NCBI GenBank assembly: GCA_947473475.1
Contig: CANJBZ010000012.1
Location: 1-64,000 of the forward strand
DNA length: 64,000 nt
Direction: 5' to 3'
Source: Alphaproteobacteria bacterium
GTDB lineage: Bacteria; Pseudomonadota; Alphaproteobacteria; Micropepsales; Micropepsaceae
Part shown: one piece after another, positions 31,054 to 40,465 of the stretch
Position numbering within the stretch: the first letter of the stretch is position 1
Layout of the letters: each line of letters begins with the position of its first letter
Notes under the pieces: generated by a model
The model's database searches: none
What the model saw: the letters and a program-made list of their open reading frames with translations, nothing else
Told to the model about the DNA's origin: nothing
Made by a program: the position numbers and the translations under genes

Positions 31054-33819
31054 TTGCGTCTTCCCCAGATGGATTTGCCGGCTCTGGCGCTTACCGGCGG
31101 TGGCGCCGTGCTGGCGCAACCATCGGGAGAGGTGCGAGTCCTTTCTGTCGCTGAAGCGCGCAATCTGATTGCGAACGGCGACATCCTCACCTGTCACGCG
31201 ATGTTCGTGGCGCAACGATTGGGCGCGCGTCCGGTACGGCCGGTTTTCGATGTGCTGGAGCTGTTTGCTTTCGTGCATCCCGGCGTGCCTTGCCTGCCAA
31301 GCCCGCTCGGCCTTGCCCGTGCGTTGCGTTTGCCGGAGCCGCATACGGCCGATGACGGCGCGCGCACTCTGACACGGGCGGCAACGGTTTTGTTGGACGG
31401 CCTCGTTGCAGCCGAGGCTCTGGACAAAGAGCGCGCCCGGAAAACTGCCAGCTATATGAACAAAGCCGGGTGGCGCTGGGGTCCCGCCGTGCTGGCCGTG
31501 CTGGGCGAACCCGAGCGCGCACCGGGGCCGCTGACCGGCGTCGACGTGTGGCGGATTTTACCGGACTGGGAGGATGAGCCGCCGCCCGCGCGCCCATCGA
31601 GTCATCCGGTCGCCCCCGAAGAGGCGGAAGCACGGCTCGCCGCTTTGGTCGGACGCAAAGGCGTCGTGCGCCGGCAGCAGCAGGATTTCACGATCGCGGC
31701 GACGGTGGCCTTCGCCCCGCGCGAGCGTGTTGGCTCGCCGCGGATTGCCTTGGTGGAAGCGGGGACGGGCACCGGCAAGACGCTGGGCTATCTGGCGCCG
31801 GCGTCGGTATGGGCGGAAAAGAACGGTCCCGGCCTTTGGATATCGACCTATACGCGCAATTTGCAGCGGCAAATTTTGCAGGAAGCGCAGAAGCTCTCGC
31901 AGGAAAGTCTCGGGCGCCCGTTGAAGGTGGTCCTGCGCAAGGGGCGCGAGAATTACCTGTGCCTCCTCAACTTTGAAGAGGCCGCCAAACGGCATGCGAT
32001 GCTACCCGGTCAGCGCGCCGTCGCGCTGGGGTTGATCGCGCGCTGGATGACGGTCACCTCCGACGGCGACTTTTCGGGCTTAGGCTTTCCGGCGTTTCTC
32101 GCGGCCAGTGTTCCATTGCGCGAACTGACGGACCGGCGGGGGGAATGCATCTATTCCGCCTGCATGCATTATCGCAAATGCTTCATCGAGCGCACGCTGC
32201 GCAAAGCGCAAGTCGCCGACATCGTCATCGCGAATCATGCGCTGGTCATGGCGCAAGGGACACCGGACGGATTCGCCGCGGAGGAGGCGGACGACATCGC
32301 GCCAGCCGCGCGCGTGCGCTACGTGTTCGACGAGGGCCACCATCTGTTCGACGCATCGGACTCCGCTTTTTCCGCGGAGCTGTCGGGTGCGGAGATGGCC
32401 GAGTTGCGCCGCTGGATCAGAGGGCCGGAAGGCCGGCAATCGCGTGCGCGCGGGTTGAACGAGCGGATACGGGAACTGGTTGCCGACAAGGACGGCGCGG
32501 CGCCTTTGGACGAGGCTCTATCGGCGGCCGCTTCGCTTGCCGGTGAGGGCTGGCTGCAGCGGGTGAAAGGCGGCGGCCCGCGCGGTCCGGGCGAAACGTT
32601 TCTGGCGCTGGCATACGATCACGTGCGCGCGCGAAGCACCGATGCGGAATCGCAATATGGGCTGGAAGCCGATGTCCGGCCGCTGCGTCCGGAACTGCAA
32701 GAGGCCGCGCGCGCCCTCAATCGCTCCCTTGGGCAGATCGCCGCGCCCCTCACCCGTGTTGCGGCCCATTTGCGCGGACGGCTGGATAAGGAAGCCGCCG
32801 AGCTGGAGACCGGAACGCGCGTACGGATCGAAGCCGCGGTGCGCGGCTTGGAGCGCCGGTCGCAGCTTTTGATCCCATCCTGGCGCGCGATGCTGGCGGC
32901 GCTTGAAGTAGAGGCAAGCGAGACGAGCGAATTTGCCGATTGGTTCGAGATCGGCCGCGACGAGGGACGCGACACCGATGTCGGTCTGAAGCGTCATTGG
33001 ATCGATCCAACCATTCCCTTTGCCGAAACCGTGCTGAAATCCGCGCACGGTGCGCTGATCACATCGGCGACCTTGCGCGACGCGGGCAATGACGACGCGC
33101 CGGACAGCGATTGGCGTGCGGCCGAAGTGCGTGTCGGCGCGCATCATCTGCCCGAACCGCCGCAACGGGCGATGTTTGGTTCGCCCTTCGATTGGCGCAA
33201 TCAGGCGCGCGTCATCGTTGTGCGCGACGTGGACCGGCACGATTGGGATCAGCTTGGCGCGGCGTATCGCGAGCTGTTCCTGGCGTCGGGGGGCGGCGCG
33301 CTCGGGTTGTTCACAGCGGTCAAGACGCTGCGCGCGGTGCATGCCCGTATCGCCGGGCCGCTCGCGGACGGTGGTATCGCGCTGTATGCGCAGCACCTGG
33401 ATGCGTTCGACACCGGCACGCTGGTCGATCTTTTCCGGAGCGAGGAGAACGCCTGCCTACTCGGAACCGACGCTTTGCGCGACGGCGTTGATGTGCCGGG
33501 CCGTTCGCTTCGTCTGTGCGTTTTCGACAAGGTGCCTTGGCCCAAGCCAACCATCCTGCACAAGGCTCGCCGCGCGCGCTTCGGCAAGACCTATGACGAT
33601 CTGCTCGCGCGCCTGCGGCTGAAGCAGGCGTTTGGCCGCCTGATCCGCAGCGAAACCGACAGGGGTGTGTTCGTCGTCTTGGATGCCGCCTGTCCCTCGC
33701 GTCTGCTTTCCGCCCTGCCTTCGGAGATTCCGGTCCTGCGCTGCGGGTTTGCCCAAGCCCTCGCCGAAGTGCGCAACTTCCTTGTAAAGACGCCCGTGTC
33801 AGTGGAAGCTTGCGAGTGA
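31054..33819 (+). CDS. DinG/Rad3-like ATP-dependent DNA helicase
   Basis: The TTG at 31054 has GAGAGG at good spacing; an ATG at 31069 is the alternative. The 921-aa protein has a superfamily 2 helicase core: Walker A EAGTGTGKT (235-243), a DEGHH box and motif VI QAFGRLIRS. Four cysteines (NYLC, then ECIYSAC...RKC) are placed as in the Fe-S cluster of XPD/DinG enzymes. DinG-type helicases unwind DNA:RNA and forked DNA 5'-3' during repair. The first ~110 residues resemble a DnaQ-type exonuclease domain (ILTCHAMF, PVFDVLELF) but lack the DxE motif, so that domain looks vestigial. Confidence 0.88.
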   Translation: MRLPQMDLPALALTGGGAVLAQPSGEVRVLSVAEARNLIANGDILTCHAMFVAQRLGARPVRPVFDVLELFAFVHPGVPCLPSPLGLARALRLPEPHTADDGARTLTRAATVLLDGLVAAEALDKERARKTASYMNKAGWRWGPAVLAVLGEPERAPGPLTGVDVWRILPDWEDEPPPARPSSHPVAPEEAEARLAALVGRKGVVRRQQQDFTIAATVAFAPRERVGSPRIALVEAGTGTGKTLGYLAPASVWAEKNGPGLWISTYTRNLQRQILQEAQKLSQESLGRPLKVVLRKGRENYLCLLNFEEAAKRHAMLPGQRAVALGLIARWMTVTSDGDFSGLGFPAFLAASVPLRELTDRRGECIYSACMHYRKCFIERTLRKAQVADIVIANHALVMAQGTPDGFAAEEADDIAPAARVRYVFDEGHHLFDASDSAFSAELSGAEMAELRRWIRGPEGRQSRARGLNERIRELVADKDGAAPLDEALSAAASLAGEGWLQRVKGGGPRGPGETFLALAYDHVRARSTDAESQYGLEADVRPLRPELQEAARALNRSLGQIAAPLTRVAAHLRGRLDKEAAELETGTRVRIEAAVRGLERRSQLLIPSWRAMLAALEVEASETSEFADWFEIGRDEGRDTDVGLKRHWIDPTIPFAETVLKSAHGALITSATLRDAGNDDAPDSDWRAAEVRVGAHHLPEPPQRAMFGSPFDWRNQARVIVVRDVDRHDWDQLGAAYRELFLASGGGALGLFTAVKTLRAVHARIAGPLADGGIALYAQHLDAFDTGTLVDLFRSEENACLLGTDALRDGVDVPGRSLRLCVFDKVPWPKPTILHKARRARFGKTYDDLLARLRLKQAFGRLIRSETDRGVFVVLDAACPSRLLSALPSEIPVLRCGFAQALAEVRNFLVKTPVSVEACE

Positions 33820-33841
33820 GGGACCACGGCAGAGCGGAACG

Positions 33842-35254
33842 ATGAAGCGCATACTCATTGGCGTAAGCGCAGTGCTTGGGTTGCTGCTCGTGTTCATGCT
33901 GGTGCGCACGCTCATGGTGCCCGCGCCTGCGGTGGAAGCTGCCGCTCCGCCGATCGCCGTGGATGCTGACTTTGCCGCGCGGCATCTTTCGCAGGCGGTG
34001 AAGTTTCCAACCATTCCCTCAGATGCCCTTGTGAAGGAAGGCGAACAGGGAAGCGCGCTCGACGCGATGCAGGCGTGGATGGACACGACCTATCCCTATT
34101 TCCACGAAGCGGCAGGGCCCGAGGTTTTCGGGAAGAGTCTTCTGTTCACCTGGATCGGTAAGAATCCCAATGTTCTGCCGGTCCTCGTGTTGGCGCACAT
34201 GGACGTGGCGCCGGTCGCGCCGGGCACGGAGAAGAATTGGACGCACGCGCCGTTCTCGGGCGACATCGCCGATGGCTTCGTGTGGGGCCGCGGTACGCGC
34301 GACGACAAAGGGCCGCTGATCGCCTTTCTGGAAGCGACAAACCGCTTGGCGCAGGAAGGCTTCCAGCCCGACCGCACCATCATGTTCGCGATTGGTCACG
34401 ATGGAGAAACCGGCGGCAGCGGCAGCGCGGCCATCGCCAAGGCGCTGCAGTCGCGCGGCTTGCATTTCGCCTGGGTGCTGGACGAGGGCGCCGCCATCAG
34501 GAACGAGCCCTATCCTGGCGTACACAAGCCGGTAGCGTTTCTCTCCGTTGCGGGAAAAGGATTGCTGAGTCTGGAGCTGACGGCGCGGGGGGGAGGCGAC
34601 AATGCGGCGCGCCTTTCCAAAGCAATCGCCAATGTTGCGAATTACAAATTCCAATCCGGTTTGGATGACATCCAGCGGGCTAAATTCGCCGCGATTGCGC
34701 CCCTGGCGCCGTTCGGCGGAAAATTCGTCCTGGCCAATCTGTGGGCGCTGAATTCGGTCGTGTTGGGCGGCATGGAAGCCGTGCCCGATTCAGCAGCGGC
34801 TCTGCACACGACGATGTCGCCGCCAATCATGAGCGCCGGCGGGAAGGACGCCGCGCGCGCCATCATCAATTTCAATTTGCATCCCCGCGATTCCCTAAAG
34901 ACGGTGCTGGCGCAGATAAAGTCCGCCGTCGGTGACCCCAAGGTAGACGTGACAGAGCGCAAGGACATCAATTCCGAGGCAACAAAAACGACGTCCGTCA
35001 CCGGACCGGCATTCACCCATATTGCTGGTCTGATCAAATCGACCTATGGCGTACCGGTAGCGCCGGACATGTCGGCTTGGGCCACCGATTCGCGCCATTA
35101 TCTGCCGATTGCCGATGAGGTGGTGCGCTTCAGCCCCTATCATGAGGATCAGGCGGATGGTGCGCGCTTGCATGGCGCCAATGAGCGGTTGGCGGTCAGC
35201 GATCTGGGGCAAGCCGTCAGCTTTTACATGCGTCTCATCCAAGAATTGAAGTGA
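33842..35254 (+). CDS. M20-family peptidase/amidase (PM20D1-like) lacking the usual catalytic Glu
   Basis: The 470-aa protein has an N-terminal membrane anchor or signal (hydrophobic residues 4-26). M20 metal-site motifs are present: LAHMDVAP (His119, Asp121) and GRGTRDDKG. The position that normally reads HDEE here reads HDGE: residue 188, codon GGA at 34403-34405, is Gly where the general-base Glu is expected, while the metal-ligand Glu189 remains. Relatives hydrolyse dipeptides or N-acyl amino acids in the periplasm. Without the base the enzyme may be weak, altered or inactive. The gene lies 22 bp after the helicase gene and 19 bp before a MaoC gene. Confidence 0.82.
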   Translation: MKRILIGVSAVLGLLLVFMLVRTLMVPAPAVEAAAPPIAVDADFAARHLSQAVKFPTIPSDALVKEGEQGSALDAMQAWMDTTYPYFHEAAGPEVFGKSLLFTWIGKNPNVLPVLVLAHMDVAPVAPGTEKNWTHAPFSGDIADGFVWGRGTRDDKGPLIAFLEATNRLAQEGFQPDRTIMFAIGHDGETGGSGSAAIAKALQSRGLHFAWVLDEGAAIRNEPYPGVHKPVAFLSVAGKGLLSLELTARGGGDNAARLSKAIANVANYKFQSGLDDIQRAKFAAIAPLAPFGGKFVLANLWALNSVVLGGMEAVPDSAAALHTTMSPPIMSAGGKDAARAIINFNLHPRDSLKTVLAQIKSAVGDPKVDVTERKDINSEATKTTSVTGPAFTHIAGLIKSTYGVPVAPDMSAWATDSRHYLPIADEVVRFSPYHEDQADGARLHGANERLAVSDLGQAVSFYMRLIQELK

Positions 35255-35273
35255 GGAGTATCGAGCCGCCTTC

Positions 35274-35729
35274 ATGACCGATCTTATCTATTTCGACGAT
35301 TTCCAAGCCGGCCAAGTTTTCCAGCTGGGGACGCACCTGCTGACGGCGGAGGAAATCATGGAATTCGCCGCCGAATTCGATCCTCAACCGCAGCATCTGG
35401 ATGCCGGAGCAACAACCGACATCTTGGGCGGGCTGGCCGCAAGCGGCTGGCACCTGTGCGCTCTTTCCATGCGCATGATGGTGGACGGTCTGTTCTGCCG
35501 CGCGGCCAGCGTTGGGGCTCCCGGCGTCGATGAGCTGCAATGGCGCAAGCCCGTGCGCGCAGGCGATACGCTGCGCCTTGAGGGCGAGGTGCTGGCCACG
35601 CGCAAATCATCCAAGGGCGCGCGGGGCTACGTTCAATTCCGCTTTTCCATGTGGCGCGGTGAGGAACGGGTGATGATGTTTGTGTGCTGGCCGATGTTCG
35701 GCTGCCGTGCAGCGGCAGGGGCAGGTTGA
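35274..35729 (+). CDS. MaoC-family dehydratase (hot-dog fold), first of two
   Basis: The 151-aa protein has the hot-dog-fold hydratase motif EFAAEFDPQPQHLDA near residues 30-45, with the Asp and His that act on the acyl-CoA double bond, then a helix GGLAASGWH. Such enzymes hydrate enoyl-CoA or dehydrate hydroxyacyl-CoA. It is directly followed by a second MaoC gene (1-bp gap), so the two could form a heterodimer, as known for other paired MaoC proteins. The acyl substrate is not evident. Confidence 0.85.
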   Translation: MTDLIYFDDFQAGQVFQLGTHLLTAEEIMEFAAEFDPQPQHLDAGATTDILGGLAASGWHLCALSMRMMVDGLFCRAASVGAPGVDELQWRKPVRAGDTLRLEGEVLATRKSSKGARGYVQFRFSMWRGEERVMMFVCWPMFGCRAAAGAG

Positions 35730-35730
35730 A

Positions 35731-36204
35731 ATGGGCGTGTGGTTCGAAGACGTGCCGCTCGGCGGCAAAGTAACAATCGGCTCCTACACCTTCACCGAAG
35801 AGAACATCATCGCATTTGCCAAAAAATACGATCCGCAGCCGTTCCATATCGATAAGGAAGCCGCGGCGCTCTCACCCTATGGCGGTATCATCGCCAGCGG
35901 TTGGCAGACGGCGCTTGTCTGGATGAAGCTGATGATCGCGCATCGCAACGCCGCTGTTGCGGTGGGTGAGGTACGCACGCAGGAGAATTACGTCTCGCCG
36001 GGATTTCGGGATTTGAAATGGTTGAAGCCCGTGCGTCCGGGAATGACGATCACCTACACCAACGAGTCCATCGCCAAGCGCGATTGGAAATCGCTGCCGC
36101 AATACGGACTGCTGGAAGGCTATAACGAAGGCATCGATCAGGACGGAACGCTAGTCTACAGCTTCATCAATCGCGTGCTGATCGCGCGAAAACCTGCGGA
36201 GTAG
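35731..36204 (+). CDS. MaoC-family dehydratase, second of two
   Basis: The ATG at 35731 is chosen, 2 bp after the upstream stop, with GGCAGG as ribosome binding site. The 157-aa protein carries the full motif AFAKKYDPQPFHIDKEAA and GGIIASGWQTA, as in (R)-specific enoyl-CoA hydratases. It shares general layout with the preceding protein but is diverged. Both are on the plus strand after the M20 gene and end at a hairpin that separates them from the minus-strand TPR gene. Confidence 0.85.
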   Translation: MGVWFEDVPLGGKVTIGSYTFTEENIIAFAKKYDPQPFHIDKEAAALSPYGGIIASGWQTALVWMKLMIAHRNAAVAVGEVRTQENYVSPGFRDLKWLKPVRPGMTITYTNESIAKRDWKSLPQYGLLEGYNEGIDQDGTLVYSFINRVLIARKPAE

Positions 36205-36211
36205 ATGCGAA

Positions 36212-36241
36212 AAGGGCCCACTGCTTGCGCAGGAGGCCCTT
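36212..36241. terminator. Bidirectional hairpin between convergent genes
   Basis: AAGGGCC (36212-36218) pairs with GGCCCTT (36235-36241), 8 bp after the MaoC stop and 25 bp from the end of the minus-strand TPR gene. It has a small inner stem (CTGC/GCAG) in the loop. It is a likely terminator for one or both genes. Confidence 0.55.
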
Positions 36242-36265
36242 GAAACGCATGCTTCGTAAAATTTT

Positions 36266-37240
36266 TTACGGGCAGAGATCCTTATTCAGTTCGCAGGCCT
36301 TGTCGTTGTCGGCCGCGCCTTCGGTGCGCTGATCCAGCATGTTGTAGGAGAAGCCGCGCATGCGGTAGGCGGGGCCGTTCTTTTCATCGGCTTTCAGCAC
36401 GACGGACATGTCTTCGACCACGCCCTTATAATCCTTCTGGCCGAAGCGCATCGCGCCGCGGCGGAAACGCGCGTCGGCATCGTCACCCTTCAGCTTCAAG
36501 GCTTCGTCGAAATCGGCCAGCGCCTTGGCGAAGTCGTTCTTCTTTCCGTGGGCCACTGCGCGCATGACGTAGTCATAATGGGCGTCGGAGCCCTTTTCCT
36601 TCTTCTCAAGCGCGGCCGTGAAGGCGGCAATTGCCGCATCGGCGTTGTCTGCTTCCAAAGCCGTCGCGCCGGCCTTTTCATCGGCCGTCGGACCGGCGGG
36701 GGCAGCCTGAGCGGCAGCGGCGGCCTGCGCGGGGGCGACGCTCGCCACCTGCACATTGGGATTGTCGAATACCATAATGGACGTGCCGAGCTGTTTGCCG
36801 TTGCGGTCGTAAACCTGCTCGCGCAACGTCATGGTCTTGCCGTCGGGCGTGACGGACCGGGCGCCCAGAACCATGATGTTCTTGCCCTTGTTGTACTGGT
36901 AGCTCGTGTTGGTGTCGCTATAGCGGGTCCAAGTCGCCGTATCGACATCTGGGATGCTGGTGATCGGGTGCGGCTTGCCGTCGGCGGTGACGGTATAGTT
37001 CTGCTTCACCGGCTTGCCCGAGGCATCGACGCCTTCGGCATCGACCATGTCGCCCGCGCCACCGATCTTCATCGTCATGCTCTTGTAGCGTGCGGGGCCT
37101 GTGGACTTCTCGGGTACGAGGTTCCAGGTGCCCACGAGCGCATTGGTTTGGGCATCGACCATTTGCGGAAGTGTTGCCCCAATGGCAGCAAAAAACGCCA
37201 CGGCGGCGCCGCGCGCCAAAACTGAACGCGTAGGATTCAT
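36266..37240 (-). CDS. Secreted lipocalin-like/TPR hypothetical protein
   Basis: The ATG at 37240 has GTGAGG upstream and starts a signal peptide (MNPTRSVLARGAAVAFFAAIG, cleaved after VDA). Residues about 33-155 form a beta-rich part beginning LVGTWNLVPEKST, a pattern common in secreted lipocalin-like or DUF-type proteins. An Ala/Pro linker follows. Residues about 190-324 hold three TPR-like repeats (ADNADAAIAAFTAALEKK, NDFAKALADFDEALKLKG, KDYKGVVEDMSVVLKAD). The fusion suggests a periplasmic scaffold. I cannot name a function. Confidence 0.75.
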   Translation of the reverse strand: MNPTRSVLARGAAVAFFAAIGATLPQMVDAQTNALVGTWNLVPEKSTGPARYKSMTMKIGGAGDMVDAEGVDASGKPVKQNYTVTADGKPHPITSIPDVDTATWTRYSDTNTSYQYNKGKNIMVLGARSVTPDGKTMTLREQVYDRNGKQLGTSIMVFDNPNVQVASVAPAQAAAAAQAAPAGPTADEKAGATALEADNADAAIAAFTAALEKKEKGSDAHYDYVMRAVAHGKKNDFAKALADFDEALKLKGDDADARFRRGAMRFGQKDYKGVVEDMSVVLKADEKNGPAYRMRGFSYNMLDQRTEGAADNDKACELNKDLCP

Positions 37241-37507
37241 CTGACTTACCTCACTCCCAAATAGGATAACTAGACGGCGTTTTTTTCCGACACGCATGGC
37301 TGCGGGCGTAACGCCTTCAGGCCAAAGTATAGGATCGGGGTTAACAACAGGGCAAGGTGGCAAAGCTGACATTGCTGCGAGCCCCGCCCTGGGCGAATGC
37401 CCCATTGCCAAAATCGTGCGGTTTTCCCGGTTTTGCACTGCACACTCGCGAACCCCGCTCGGTCCGCATCGAAATGCGTTGTTGACCAAACTTTGAGCGC
37501 CCCCGGA

Positions 37508-37876
37508 TCAGGACGTTGCTGGCGCCGGGTTGGCAAATTGCTGCTGCAGATATTGCATGAGCTGAACGGCCATCTCCGGCGGAATGGCGAAGGAGATCGG
37601 CGCGCCGCCGACCATGAAATCCATCACCACGGCGTCGGGCTGGACCAGAACCCCCACCCGCTCGGCAACCAGGACCGAGCGCTGGTCGGATGCCTGAAAG
37701 CGTTCGGCGAAAAGCTGCTTAACCTGCAACAGCAGGCCGATGGTTTCGTCCAATTGGGTGCTGGGGAAATCCAGCCGGCCCGTGGCGCCGTCTTCCTTCT
37801 CAAATTCCACCAGGCATTGCGAGCCGTTGGCCGAGAGGCCGAAACGGACAAGTTTTTTGGCTGCGATTTCGGTCAA
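37508..37876 (-). CDS. Hypothetical protein, 122 aa
   Basis: A TTG start at 37876 overlaps the stop of the upstream quinoprotein gene (TTGA), so translation is coupled. The product is soluble, without a signal peptide, rich in Q and V, and ends in a proline/alanine-rich tail. Sequence such as SFAIPPEMAVQLMQYLQQQ suggests a helix after a beta-rich core. I do not recognise a family. The coupling suggests a role with the PQQ enzyme or just operon sharing. Confidence 0.6.
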   Translation of the reverse strand: MTEIAAKKLVRFGLSANGSQCLVEFEKEDGATGRLDFPSTQLDETIGLLLQVKQLFAERFQASDQRSVLVAERVGVLVQPDAVVMDFMVGGAPISFAIPPEMAVQLMQYLQQQFANPAPATS

Positions 37877-39369
37877 GGTACAAGCATCCGTATCATGCCG
37901 TCCTGACGGGAGGTGAGTAGCAGCTCCCCATTGCGGGTCCGGCTTATGTGAAGGTCGGCGCGCGGAATTTTCGCCCCCATGGTTTTCTCGATAAGCTCTT
38001 GAAAGGAAACGTCCACGCGCTTGCCGCTGGTATCCTTTATATAAAGCTGCACTTCTTCGATCGGCGCAACCGTTTGCGGGATGCCGTCATCGGCTTTTTT
38101 CAGGGCGGCGATGTCGGCGGCGAAAATGCGGCCGCGCTGGATGTCCCCGAACACGAACTTCCCGCGCAGGGCGGCGATTTTCCCGTGATAGGCAAAGCCA
38201 TCGGTGATTGAGCGGCCCTCGTCGTGGTCGTACATGGCGACGGGGTAGGTGTAACCGTCCTTCTGCCGGCCATCCAAAATCTCCGCCGGTAGGGGATAGA
38301 GCTGGTTCAGCGCGCCGCCCCGGAAACGGCCGTTTTCGAACAGGCCTTCCCGGCGCATCCAGCCGTAATTCTCGCCGTTGCGGACGATGTTCAGCTCCTC
38401 GATGTTGTCCATGCCGATGTCAGAGGCATACATCGTGCCGTCTTCCATGTCCCACGACAGGCGGTGGGCGTTTCGGAAGCCATAGGCGTAGATTTCGCCC
38501 AGCGTTTTGGGATCGCCGTCCGCCGCGAATTTGTTGGCCATGGGGATCGTGTAATCGCCAAGGCCTTTCTGACCGTGCGTCTCCGACGGGCTGCGCGGAT
38601 CGATGCGCAGGATCGCGGTCATGATGGTGTCCAGCCGCTGGGTCTGCGTCGGGTTGCTGGCGTTGGGGCCGCCGCCGTTGCTGAAGCCGTGGTCGCTTCC
38701 GCTGGTGTAGAGCAGTCCGTAATCGGCATCGCCGGGTTTAGCGGTCGGGTTGAATTCCAGCGCACCCATAGGGTGGGTCAAATTGGCGACGACATGGGCC
38801 TCGCGCAGGATTTCGCGCCGCGTGCCTTCGAAGGTGTTCGAGGCCGGGTTCGTCGCGTGCCATTCGGTGATGACGTTGTGGAAGGTCACGTCCTTCAGCC
38901 CGTAGCCCGGCGGAATGAAGTCCGGCGTCTTGGGATTGCCGGGACCGCGCTCGCTGTGGACCGTGTAGAACAGACCGTTGCGCGCGAAGTCGGGGTGGAA
39001 GGCAAAGCCGATGAAGCCGCTTTCCAGCCGGTTGAAGACCGCGTTGGGAAAGGCCTTGGCCACATCGGTATAGACCTGCGGCTGGTTGCTCGCGTCCAGC
39101 AGGTACATGAAGCCACGGGAATCATTGGCGAAACGCCGGCCATCCGGCAGGTCTTTCACATAGGAGATGCGGGCCCAGCCTGCGGGGTTAACGTCATCCA
39201 TACCGTGGATGCCGCGCGTATCGGGCAGGCGCACCAGATCTTTCACCTCGACCGCAAGCCCGCGTTTCTCAAGGGGGGCGGGAAGCGGATTGCTGGTGAT
39301 CTGGCTCTGCGCCGGAGCGGCGAACAGGGCGAGCAGCGAAATGACGGCAAGCGGCTTCGGAATGCGCAT
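37873..39369 (-). CDS. PQQ-dependent sugar (aldose) dehydrogenase, soluble sGDH/Asd-like
   Basis: The ATG at 39369 has GGAGGGG and begins a signal peptide (MRIPKPLAVISLLALFAAPA, cleaved after QSQ). The 498-aa product has the glucose/sorbosone dehydrogenase beta-propeller motifs: IGFAFHPDFARNGLFYTVHS, the GEIYAYGFRNAHRLSWD metal/PQQ segment, NGENYGWMRREG and FGDIQRGRIFAAD. These periplasmic quinoproteins oxidise sugars to lactones and pass electrons to the respiratory chain. No pqq biosynthesis genes are in the window. It is divergent from the secreted-protein/quinoprotein block at 39502-43260. Confidence 0.85.
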   Translation of the reverse strand: MRIPKPLAVISLLALFAAPAQSQITSNPLPAPLEKRGLAVEVKDLVRLPDTRGIHGMDDVNPAGWARISYVKDLPDGRRFANDSRGFMYLLDASNQPQVYTDVAKAFPNAVFNRLESGFIGFAFHPDFARNGLFYTVHSERGPGNPKTPDFIPPGYGLKDVTFHNVITEWHATNPASNTFEGTRREILREAHVVANLTHPMGALEFNPTAKPGDADYGLLYTSGSDHGFSNGGGPNASNPTQTQRLDTIMTAILRIDPRSPSETHGQKGLGDYTIPMANKFAADGDPKTLGEIYAYGFRNAHRLSWDMEDGTMYASDIGMDNIEELNIVRNGENYGWMRREGLFENGRFRGGALNQLYPLPAEILDGRQKDGYTYPVAMYDHDEGRSITDGFAYHGKIAALRGKFVFGDIQRGRIFAADIAALKKADDGIPQTVAPIEEVQLYIKDTSGKRVDVSFQELIEKTMGAKIPRADLHISRTRNGELLLTSRQDGMIRMLVP

Positions 39370-39501
39370 GAACCCCTCCAAGCTAACGAGCACTTGGGGC
39401 GCTTATAGCAGATGCCCGCCCGCCCGCCATGTAACGCCTGGGCGATGAGCGCCGGGGAGTGCTATTGTTCCGGCAGCGGTTACGAACGAGGGAGGCACGT
39501 C

Positions 39502-40338
39502 ATGTCCCGGGGCGCTTTGCTGTCATGCATCTTTGCCGGGGGCGCAGCCGCGCTCGCTCTTGCCGCCTCCGCGGCGGCGCAAGCGCCCGTGGCGCCGCCC
39601 GATTTTTCCTCGGATCAAACCGCTTGGCAGACGCCCTTCGGCACCGATTACATCGAGATACCCGGTACCCCGCCGCTCGTCACGAACGATTCTTCGCACC
39701 CCTACATCAGTAACGGCGTTGCGATCCGTACCGGGCAGCAGCCGACCTATCGCATCGCGGATTTGACCAATCCCAATCTAAAGCCATGGGCCAAGGACGT
39801 GATGAAGAAAGACAATGACGAGGTGCTGAAGGGGAAGATCGGCTTCACGCCGAGTTCGTCCTGCAAGCAGCCCGGCGTGCCCGCGATCTGGCTCGCTGGA
39901 GGACCCTTCTACTTCATCCAGTCGCCGAACGAAGTGCTGATCGTGGAGGAAGGCGACCGGCACGCGCGGCGCATTCGCATGAATGGCCCGCACACGGCTA
40001 ACCCCAAGCCGTCCTGGTATGGCGAATCTGTCGGCCACTATGAAGACGACACGCTTGTCGTCGATACCGTCGGCTTCAACACCAAGACGTTCGTCGACAA
40101 TTACCGCACGCCGCACAGCGATAAACTGCATGTGGTGGAGCGTTACCGCCTGATCCAGGACGGCAAGACGTTGGAGGTGCGGTTCATGGTCGAGGACCCC
40201 GAGACGTTCAATCAGCCTTGGATGGCGGTTCGGCGGTTCAACCGGATCAAGGCGACCCTGGGCGAACAGATTTGCCAGGAGGGCAATTTCACCCTCTTCG
40301 ATTACGGGATTCCCGTCGCCAAAACGCCGGATTTCTGA
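39502..40338 (+). CDS. Secreted hypothetical protein, paralog A
   Basis: The ATG at 39502 follows GAGGGAGG and begins a signal peptide ending ASAAAQ. The 278-aa protein has strongly patterned segments: PTYRIADLTNPNLKPWAKDV near residue 90, PSWYGESVGHYEDDTLVVDT near residue 175, and TPHSDKLHVVERYRL near residue 210. The same segments recur in the protein at 42448-43260, and the two genes bracket a PQQ dehydrogenase. I know this pattern as a widespread secreted family of unknown function in soil bacteria, but cannot give a domain name. The HIS/TRP/TYR-rich core could bind a ligand or metal. Confidence 0.75.
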   Translation: MSRGALLSCIFAGGAAALALAASAAAQAPVAPPDFSSDQTAWQTPFGTDYIEIPGTPPLVTNDSSHPYISNGVAIRTGQQPTYRIADLTNPNLKPWAKDVMKKDNDEVLKGKIGFTPSSSCKQPGVPAIWLAGGPFYFIQSPNEVLIVEEGDRHARRIRMNGPHTANPKPSWYGESVGHYEDDTLVVDTVGFNTKTFVDNYRTPHSDKLHVVERYRLIQDGKTLEVRFMVEDPETFNQPWMAVRRFNRIKATLGEQICQEGNFTLFDYGIPVAKTPDF

Positions 40339-40465
40339 GCGGCGCCTTTTGGCGGCCGTTCCCGCACCGGCGTCTTTGGAGTAAGGTCGCCAATCTGCTC
40401 CCGCGCGACCGGCCGAAAGACGACACCCGCCGATTGGACGAGAGCCTGCATCGGCGGAGGGCACC

